A DNA stretch of 64,000 bases from positions 62,001 through 126,000 of the forward strand of contig JBBSQX010000003.1 of NCBI GenBank assembly GCA_038243605.1. Reading direction: 5' to 3'. Made by a program: the position numbers and the translations under genes. Of this stretch, positions 57,511 to 64,000 are shown piece by piece; position 1 is the stretch's first letter; every line of letters starts with the position of its first letter. The notes beneath the pieces are model-generated. The model was not told the DNA's origin and searched no databases. It saw only the letters and a program-made list of their open reading frames with translations. The stretch is from Terrimesophilobacter sp038243605. Its GTDB lineage: Bacteria > Actinomycetota > Actinomycetes > Actinomycetales > Microbacteriaceae.

Positions 57511-60500
57511 ATGTTTAGAACCTGGCTAGTCGGGCACCGCTCGGTCGCGGCCACTCTCACGAGTGTGGTGGCGATCGTTGCGCTTATCGTCACGACCGCC
57601 GTGATCTCTGGGGGGTTCCCCGCGCAGAAAGTCGCACTGAACGATGCGGCGGTGTGGGTGTCGAACGGGGAGAAGCAGTTCATCGGCCGGGCGAATACCA
57701 CGATTATGGAACTCAACACCGTCGTCGATGGCGAAAGCAATGAGCTTGACGTTGTGCAGAGCGGCGGAACGGTTCTGCTTTTTGATGAGGGAAGCAGTAA
57801 AGCTGGAATCGTTGATCCGTCGACGTCGACGATCACAAAAACCGTCACCCTTCCAACAAGCTCCCCACAATTGTTTGTCGCGGCCGACAATGTTGTCGTC
57901 ACTGACCGTGATGGTGAAGTCTGGATTATGCGGTCAGGGGAGTTCGAACACTTTGATCCACAAACCCCTGCGAATCTGAGCCTCGGTGCGGATTCGACGT
58001 TCGCGGTCGATGACCAAGGTTTCCTTATCGCGTACTCACGAGATGCGCACCTGCTGTATCGAATTGATGCAGCAAAGACGGCAGCGGTTGTAGAAACGCA
58101 TGATGTGGTCTTCGGCGGCGCCGCTAGCGCACTCTCGGTGACGTGGTCCGGTTCCGATTGGGCGATCCTCGACGTAACTTCTCGTTCGCTCGTCATCAAC
58201 GGTCACGTCGTCGACCTCTCGAAGTTCGTCGGGGTCGGAGAGCGCCCGAAGTTACAAGTGCCGTCCTCCACCGGCGATGGGGTGCTTCTCGCGACGTCTG
58301 GCCAGTTGCTGTCAATTCCCTCAACGGGCGGAACCCCTGTGGCTCTAGTTTCCGAGCAGAGTGGAAATGTGGCTTCGCCTCTAGTGTTCAGTGACTGCAT
58401 TTTTGCAGCGTGGTCGAACGGAACCGCGTGGAGATCATGCGCTGGGGCTGGACCCACGACGATGACGCTTTCCAACATGTCAGAAGGAGCAGTTCGTCTT
58501 AAATTCAACCGCAATGGTGATCGCATCGTGCTCAATGATCCGCGAGGAGGCAGCACATGGGCGGTGCAGTCCAGCGGTGAACTGATCGACAATTGGGATG
58601 GTCTTCAGCGCGCACAAGAACAAGAACAACAGGTAGCAGACGACGACACAGACAAACCTCCCGAATACGAGAAGGTGCAACAACCGCCCGTTGCCATGAA
58701 TGACGAGTTCGGGGCGCGGCCAGGAAGTAGCACCACCCTTCCAGTTCTGATGAACGACTATGACCCAAACGGTGATGTTCTCGTAGTGTCTCAGGCCGGA
58801 CCCATCAGCGACTCCATCGGTCACCTCGATGTCATCAATGATCGCCAGCACGTGCAAATTTCTCTTGCTGCGTCGGCGCGAGGAACAGTAACTTTCGACT
58901 ATCAAATATCGGATGGCCGTGGTGGTGAGACCACCGCCACCGTCACCGTGACGGTTCGTTTGCCAGACGAGAACTCCCCACCCGAGCAGGTGCGTAAAAG
59001 CCGCACACTCGTTGCGGAGGGTGGCCGTGTGACCACTCAGGTACTCAGCGATTGGATTGATCCCGACGGCGACGCCTTCTATCTTGCGACTGCGGCCACA
59101 GCGCTCCCCGACGTCGCCAGTTTCAAACCAGACGGCACCGTGGTGTTTATAGAAGGGGGGGCGGCCAGCGCGGCTCGTTCTGTGACGTTGGTGGTCACTG
59201 ACGGGCGGGCGTCCGCATCGGGGAGTGTGGCCATTAACGTGGGCCCTCCTGGTCAGGTTCCCATCGTCGCAGATCCGTTTGTCGTGCTCGTTTACGCAGG
59301 CCAGCAGGTGACGGTGCAGCCGCTTCTTCACGTTCGGGGCGGTACGGGTCAGCTTCGGTTGAGCGGAGTGCCGTCCCGAACAGGCGCAGACATTTCCCCG
59401 AGCCTCGACTCTGGAACTTTCCGATTCTCGAGCACTCAAGTGCGCACTTTCAGTCTTGAATATGTTGTTACCGACGGAGACCAAACCACCACCGGTGTTC
59501 TTCGAATCGATGTCGCAGCCCCCCCGAGCGCCAATACGAAACCCATCACGATACCCAAGACAGTTTTTGTTAAGTCTTTGAGCAGCGATACCGTCGATGT
59601 CGCGGCGTCTGATATTGATCCTGCGGGTGGCGTTCTCGTGGTGACGGGTGTCTCTGGCGTCACAGCGGCTTCTGGGTTTCGTGCCGAAGTGCTCGAACAA
59701 AAATCCATCCGTGTGACACTGACAGCACCCCAAGATGGCGGGCCCGAGACGTTCGTGTACGGGGTGACGAACGGGCTGACAGAAGCGCAAGGTGTCGTCA
59801 CCGTCATCGAGATTCCGAGGCCGTCGCTGCTTCAACCTCCGATCGCCACCGACGACACAGTGTCGGTTCGGGTGGGTGCTGCCATCAACATTCCTGTTCT
59901 TGCCAATGATGTGCACCCTGATGGCGAAGCGCTGAGCCTTGACCCTCAACTCACGACAACGCTGAGCGGAGACTCTGGTCTGCTGTTTCCTTCCGGGAAC
60001 GTGCTCAGGTATTTGGCGCCTGATCGACCAGGGAACTTTATCGCCAACTATTCGGTGAGCGGACCAGACGGCCAAAACGCGCAAGCACAGGTTCGGATTG
60101 CGGTTCGTGAAGTTGTGGACGCCACCAACAACGCTCCCCTTCCGGCGACAGTGACCGCCAGAGTCATCGCAGGTGATGACGTCACTATTCAGATTCCGTT
60201 GACCGGGATCGATCCGGATGGCGACTCAGTGCAATTGCTCGGTCAAGAGACGAGCCCACAAAAAGGTGCTGTCACCTCCACCGGCCCGGATAGCTTCACC
60301 TACACTGCGGGTGAGTATTCGGCGGGAACAGATTCGTTTACGTATTCGGTGATCGACGCTTTGGGCGCACGAGCGACCGGAACCGTGCGGATCGGTATCA
60401 GTCAGCGTACGGAGGGTGCGCGCAACCCGGTTGCTGTTGCTGATGATGTAGCGGTGCGACCTGGCGGCTCGGTCACGGTGCAGGTGCTCGCCAATGATTC

Positions 60501-63429
60501 GGACCCTGACGGTGGTTCCTTGCTCGTCACCGAGGTAAAGGCAGTCAGCAGCGATGGTGTCGTGGCGAGCACTGATGGCACGGTCGTGACCATTACGCCC
60601 CCCGTGGAGCCCGGCCAATATGCGGTGATTTATACGATTCAAAATGAACTGGGTGGTACCAGCCAGAACTTTGTGAGCGTGAACGTGTCGCCGACCGCCC
60701 CGCGTGCGATGCCGGTAGCAAAAGACACGATACTGACGCTTACCGACATCCTCGGACGAGACTCGATTGATGTGAACGTACTCGCCAACGTATTTTTTGC
60801 GGATGGGCCGGTCAACGATCTTGGGGTTTCTCTGCTGCCGGGATATGATCGCGGCGTCTCGGTTTCTCCTTCGAAACGCGTCACCGTCAAGGTTGGTGAC
60901 AAGCGCCAGATAATCCCGTTCTCGGTCTCAAACCCGGATGATCCCACTGTGGTCGCTTACGCGTTCGTCTGGGTTCCTGGTTACGATGACGCGCTGCCAC
61001 AGCTCAACAAGAATGCACGCTCGCTCACGGTGGCAAGTGAGTCGACACTGATGATCCCGCTCAACGATTATGTGATTGCCATTGGCGGACAAAAGGTGCG
61101 CCTTACCGACACCACCACGGTGCGGGCAACGCATTCAGACGGTACTGAGCTCGTCGTCAACGATCAGACTTTGAGATTTCGTTCCGCTAACAAGTACTTT
61201 GGGCCTGCATCTATCTCGTTCGAGGTCACGGATGGCGAGAGCGCCAATGATCCAAAGGGCAGGGTCGCCACATTTGTTCTGCCGATTAATGTCACTGCGC
61301 GTAAGAATCAGCCGCCAGTCTTCAACGGCGCTGTGATCGATTTTGAACCTGGTCAAGCAAAAATTATTGACTTGCTGAAGATCACGGATTACCCGTATCC
61401 CGATGACCTCGATGAGCTTGATTACACCGCATTAGCACCGCTGCCGGTCGGCTTCAACTACACCATCGAGGGACAAACGCTCACCATTAACGCGAAGTCG
61501 AGCGCGTCGAAGGGAACGTCAACGGCTCTCGTGCTGGGTGTGCGTGACGCATTGGCGATAGGTAAGGCTGGGAGCATCCGATTGAACGTGGTTGCCTCGA
61601 CCCGACCTTTCGTAACGACGGTGCCAGACAGCGCTGTTGTTCCTCGTGATAAGACCACAACTGTTGACGTGCTTGCCAACGATCAAGCAACCAACCCTTT
61701 CCCGGGAAAGCCGCTCACCGTCGTGGGTATCCGGGGGATCGATGGTGGCGCACTGCCATCAGGCGTCGCCATTGTTCCGAGTACAAATCTGAGCTCGCTT
61801 GTGGTCACGGTGGCAAAAGACGTCCCGCCGCAAGATATCAATGTTCAGTATCAGGTGGCAGATGCGACCGGTGACGCTGAGCGTTATGTCTGGGGTAATG
61901 CACGTCTTCAAATTCAGGATGTTCCCGATCGGGTGACGGGCGCTCGTGTCACCGCATTCAGTAATAACGTTCTTACCGTGGCGTGGAGTCCTGGCGCATT
62001 CAACAATTCCCCGATCACCGGTTATACCGTGACGGCAACGAACGCAGAAACGGGAACCGTTTTCGGTACGACTTCGTGCAGTGTCACTAATGGGTGCGAT
62101 ATCCCAACTCCGGGGAATGGGCCATCCAGTGCGGTTCGTGTTTCCGTCGTTGCGGTCAACTCTCTAGGCAATTCTGAACCGGTCGATGTGGGCAGTGCGC
62201 TCTGGTCGGATGTTCTTCCCAGAGCACCAGAAGGGCTGAGCGTCTCACCAAGTAGCACTGCACCGACAGGCGGCTCGCTTGCCCTTTCGTGGTTGCCCGT
62301 TGCCGACCCTGCCCCTGGCTCTGCCGTGATCGGATACACCGTGCGAATTATGGGTCCGAACGTTGATCGGTCTCTACTTATTCCAGCGGGTACGACAACT
62401 TTCGATTTCAGCAACACGTCTAAAGAACTTATTCCAGGGGTGGCATATTCGGTTAATATTTATGCGCGAAATAGCGCCCAGATCGAGAGTGAGTCGTCCT
62501 GGTTGAGAAATTCACCAGTGTCGGTGACGGCCGTGGGGGTACCGGGGCCGGTAGCGGGGGGCGTCACCGGTGTTGTCATTAACACCCGGGGGGATGTCAG
62601 GGTTACCTGGGGGGCCAGTGACCCGCAAGGTGCGCCAGGTATTACCTACACCGTTGGTCGCTTCGACGCGGCGGCTGTTCTTCCCACTAAGTGTCAGGCT
62701 CCGACCCCTGGTTCCGGATCGCCTGGTTTTGTTGGCACAACGTGGACAGACACGGGAGTAGCCGATCAACACACTTACCGCTATGTTGTGTACGCGAATA
62801 ATGGCTACTACTGCACCCCAACGGCGTCTGGTGAAGTGTTGACGATGAGGCCACCCGGCAAAGCTATTGGCGAGATTTGGCTGCAGCCGAACGGCGGTCA
62901 ATACGATGTACGGGTGCGCGACACACTGTCTGTTGACTCGCTCACGACCGCAAAGTTCCAATACGACGTCAACGGCAATAACATCTGGACTGACGTTGTC
63001 GGGGACCAATTTTTGACATCTGCAGCGGATCAGTCGGTGTATGGAAACGCGTTAACGATCCGGTTTAGAGGCTGTCGAGATCTTTCGGAAGCATTTTGTG
63101 GTGAGCCTTCAGATTCCATGACGCGCACACCGTTGAATACTCGGGCGAGTGTTGTCAGTTGCGTGGTCAATGCGAACGTTGTTTCCGGGCCTCCAGTGAA
63201 TGCGGGAGGCTTACCAGTGACCTACACATACTCTTTTGACGTAGGGATGGGGTTCGAGGCGTACACCACAGACAGTATGGTTCCTGTGCCGACAGCTCCA
63301 CTTCTCGCGCCGACAATGGTGCGGGTGAAAGCGACCGTTGATTTTGGGTCCGGGTTACCAGAACACGTCGATCAGCTCTTTACCGATCCAGAATTTGCAG
63401 AATCAGTCTGTACGGAGGCAACACCATGA
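57511..63429 (+). CDS. Giant membrane-anchored Ig/cadherin-like and FN3 repeat protein
   Basis: 1972-residue envelope protein. Residues about 10-34 (SVAATLTSVVAIVALIVTTA) form a membrane anchor or signal-anchor; the rest should be outside. Residues about 40-370 have repeating short beta motifs suggesting a propeller. From about 390 to 1465 come roughly eleven Ig/cadherin-like repeats; clear ones carry PVAxDD-VxV and VLANDxDPDG (starting near 390, 774, 872 and 969). Three FN3 domains follow (near 1470, 1568 and 1675; for example LTVAWSPGAFNNSPITGYTV), then two less clear beta domains. No LPxTG signal or C-terminal membrane helix is seen. ATGA overlap with the MoxR gene and 9-bp gap from the kinase indicate one operon. 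Function unknown; adhesion or wall-sensing is inferred. Confidence 0.9.
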   Translation: MFRTWLVGHRSVAATLTSVVAIVALIVTTAVISGGFPAQKVALNDAAVWVSNGEKQFIGRANTTIMELNTVVDGESNELDVVQSGGTVLLFDEGSSKAGIVDPSTSTITKTVTLPTSSPQLFVAADNVVVTDRDGEVWIMRSGEFEHFDPQTPANLSLGADSTFAVDDQGFLIAYSRDAHLLYRIDAAKTAAVVETHDVVFGGAASALSVTWSGSDWAILDVTSRSLVINGHVVDLSKFVGVGERPKLQVPSSTGDGVLLATSGQLLSIPSTGGTPVALVSEQSGNVASPLVFSDCIFAAWSNGTAWRSCAGAGPTTMTLSNMSEGAVRLKFNRNGDRIVLNDPRGGSTWAVQSSGELIDNWDGLQRAQEQEQQVADDDTDKPPEYEKVQQPPVAMNDEFGARPGSSTTLPVLMNDYDPNGDVLVVSQAGPISDSIGHLDVINDRQHVQISLAASARGTVTFDYQISDGRGGETTATVTVTVRLPDENSPPEQVRKSRTLVAEGGRVTTQVLSDWIDPDGDAFYLATAATALPDVASFKPDGTVVFIEGGAASAARSVTLVVTDGRASASGSVAINVGPPGQVPIVADPFVVLVYAGQQVTVQPLLHVRGGTGQLRLSGVPSRTGADISPSLDSGTFRFSSTQVRTFSLEYVVTDGDQTTTGVLRIDVAAPPSANTKPITIPKTVFVKSLSSDTVDVAASDIDPAGGVLVVTGVSGVTAASGFRAEVLEQKSIRVTLTAPQDGGPETFVYGVTNGLTEAQGVVTVIEIPRPSLLQPPIATDDTVSVRVGAAINIPVLANDVHPDGEALSLDPQLTTTLSGDSGLLFPSGNVLRYLAPDRPGNFIANYSVSGPDGQNAQAQVRIAVREVVDATNNAPLPATVTARVIAGDDVTIQIPLTGIDPDGDSVQLLGQETSPQKGAVTSTGPDSFTYTAGEYSAGTDSFTYSVIDALGARATGTVRIGISQRTEGARNPVAVADDVAVRPGGSVTVQVLANDSDPDGGSLLVTEVKAVSSDGVVASTDGTVVTITPPVEPGQYAVIYTIQNELGGTSQNFVSVNVSPTAPRAMPVAKDTILTLTDILGRDSIDVNVLANVFFADGPVNDLGVSLLPGYDRGVSVSPSKRVTVKVGDKRQIIPFSVSNPDDPTVVAYAFVWVPGYDDALPQLNKNARSLTVASESTLMIPLNDYVIAIGGQKVRLTDTTTVRATHSDGTELVVNDQTLRFRSANKYFGPASISFEVTDGESANDPKGRVATFVLPINVTARKNQPPVFNGAVIDFEPGQAKIIDLLKITDYPYPDDLDELDYTALAPLPVGFNYTIEGQTLTINAKSSASKGTSTALVLGVRDALAIGKAGSIRLNVVASTRPFVTTVPDSAVVPRDKTTTVDVLANDQATNPFPGKPLTVVGIRGIDGGALPSGVAIVPSTNLSSLVVTVAKDVPPQDINVQYQVADATGDAERYVWGNARLQIQDVPDRVTGARVTAFSNNVLTVAWSPGAFNNSPITGYTVTATNAETGTVFGTTSCSVTNGCDIPTPGNGPSSAVRVSVVAVNSLGNSEPVDVGSALWSDVLPRAPEGLSVSPSSTAPTGGSLALSWLPVADPAPGSAVIGYTVRIMGPNVDRSLLIPAGTTTFDFSNTSKELIPGVAYSVNIYARNSAQIESESSWLRNSPVSVTAVGVPGPVAGGVTGVVINTRGDVRVTWGASDPQGAPGITYTVGRFDAAAVLPTKCQAPTPGSGSPGFVGTTWTDTGVADQHTYRYVVYANNGYYCTPTASGEVLTMRPPGKAIGEIWLQPNGGQYDVRVRDTLSVDSLTTAKFQYDVNGNNIWTDVVGDQFLTSAADQSVYGNALTIRFRGCRDLSEAFCGEPSDSMTRTPLNTRASVVSCVVNANVVSGPPVNAGGLPVTYTYSFDVGMGFEAYTTDSMVPVPTAPLLAPTMVRVKATVDFGSGLPEHVDQLFTDPEFAESVCTEATP

Positions 63430-64000
63430 TTCATACGCCCATCGGCCACGCTCCTTCTTCGGGATCAAGCAGCACCATGACGCCAGAACAGGCAGCGTGG
63501 TTTGCGGAGGTATTCAACAAGCTTGTCGCCGGCGTCGACCAGGTACTTCTTGGCAAAACCTTCGTCATCAAACTGGCATTTACGGCGCTGTTGAGTGAGG
63601 GGCACCTGCTTCTCGAAGATTTTCCTGGAACAGGAAAAACCTCGTTGGCGAGAGCGATGTCGCAAAGCGTGGATGGCACGTCAAGCAGGATTCAATTCAC
63701 GCCAGATCTCCTGCCGGGTGACATCACCGGGGTGAGCATCTACGATCAAACATCCAGGGCGTTTGAGTTCCATAAGGGGCCAGTGTTCGCCAATATCGTG
63801 CTGGCCGATGAGATCAACCGTGCGAGCCCCAAGACACAAGCAGCATTGCTTGAAGTAATGGAAGAGGGCAGGGTGACTGTTGACGGCGTCACGCACTCAG
63901 TAGGCGCGCCTTTCATGGTTATCGCAACTCAGAACCCGATTGAACTGGCGGGAACGTACAGGCTTCCCGAAGCGCAACTCGATCGGTTCGTGATGAAGGC
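63426..64000 (+). CDS. MoxR-family AAA+ ATPase (3' end outside window)
   Basis: First 191 codons of a MoxR-type ATPase; the frame is still open at base 64000. Walker A is in EDFPGTGKTSLARAM, the following FTPDLLPGDITGVSIYD and Walker B IVLADEINRASPKTQAALLEV are MoxR hallmarks, and sensor 1 is ATQNPIELAGTYRLPEAQLD. MoxR proteins act as chaperone-like partners of VWA-domain or DUF58 proteins. Starts with an ATGA overlap on the giant Ig/FN3 gene. In related loci DUF58 and transglutaminase-like genes follow; that cannot be seen here. Confidence 0.95.
   Translation, partial: MIHTPIGHAPSSGSSSTMTPEQAAWFAEVFNKLVAGVDQVLLGKTFVIKLAFTALLSEGHLLLEDFPGTGKTSLARAMSQSVDGTSSRIQFTPDLLPGDITGVSIYDQTSRAFEFHKGPVFANIVLADEINRASPKTQAALLEVMEEGRVTVDGVTHSVGAPFMVIATQNPIELAGTYRLPEAQLDRFVMK

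Noticed and set aside
58480..60084. 534-codon open frame on the minus strand inside the giant gene
   Set aside because: His/Arg-rich shadow of the Ig-repeat coding frame with no motif; the sense frame has clear repeats and continues for 1972 codons.

Overview
The window looks like the chromosome of an actinobacterium, most likely a Microbacteriaceae relative. This is inferred from the moderately high GC (judged by eye), frequent GTG/TTG starts, the block lysA-hom-thrC-thrB-rho-prfA followed by prmC, a Sua5-type gene, a WecA-like gene and the atp operon (an arrangement known from actinobacteria), and a FHA/PP2C/Ser-Thr kinase/MoxR locus. No rRNA, tRNA, CRISPR array, insertion sequence or prophage was seen. 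Coding density is very high and no gene-free gap exceeds about 190 bp.

Layout. 1-3.2 kb: a CBS-domain membrane protein, NAD(P)HX dehydratase and a GT87-like membrane glycosyltransferase. 3.2-6.4 kb: a minus-strand two-component operon (histidine kinase, accessory membrane protein, NarL-type regulator) with a hairpin over the kinase ribosome binding site. 6.4-10.2 kb: metY-metX (direct sulfhydrylation route to homocysteine) and an acyltransferase-3 protein. 10.2-15.6 kb: SDR, MFS transporter, uracil-DNA glycosylase, an ABC transporter whose ATPase gene carries one in-frame TGA, and a VOC protein. 15.6-20.2 kb: glgX, a cysteine desulfurase and mnmA (sulfur supply and tRNA 2-thiolation).

20.2-41.3 kb is the conserved backbone: lysA, hom, thrC, thrB (aspartate-family amino acids), rho, prfA, then a minus-strand cysK-cysE pair, prmC, a HAD phosphatase, the threonylcarbamoyl-AMP synthase gene, a WecA-like transferase, atpI and the full F1Fo ATP synthase set B-E-F-H-A-G-D-C. 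Several of these housekeeping genes carry short in-frame tandem repeats, mostly of 15 bp, in tails or linkers.

41.3-53.7 kb is accessory: YaaA, Ogt, an aldo/keto reductase, a quinone-oxidoreductase-like gene divergent from a TetR regulator and a heterodimeric ABC exporter, a DJ-1/MarR operon behind a striking double palindrome, and an Lrp-led probable polyamine-catabolism operon (class III aminotransferase, PuuB-like oxidase).

53.8-64 kb is the most unusual part: a DUF1345 membrane protein, a FHA protein and a PP2C phosphatase, then a Ser/Thr kinase with an FN3-like rather than PASTA ectodomain, a 1972-residue membrane-anchored protein made of a probable propeller, Ig/cadherin-like repeats and FN3 domains, and a MoxR AAA+ ATPase that runs off the window end. 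I read this as one envelope-signalling module; that is inference.
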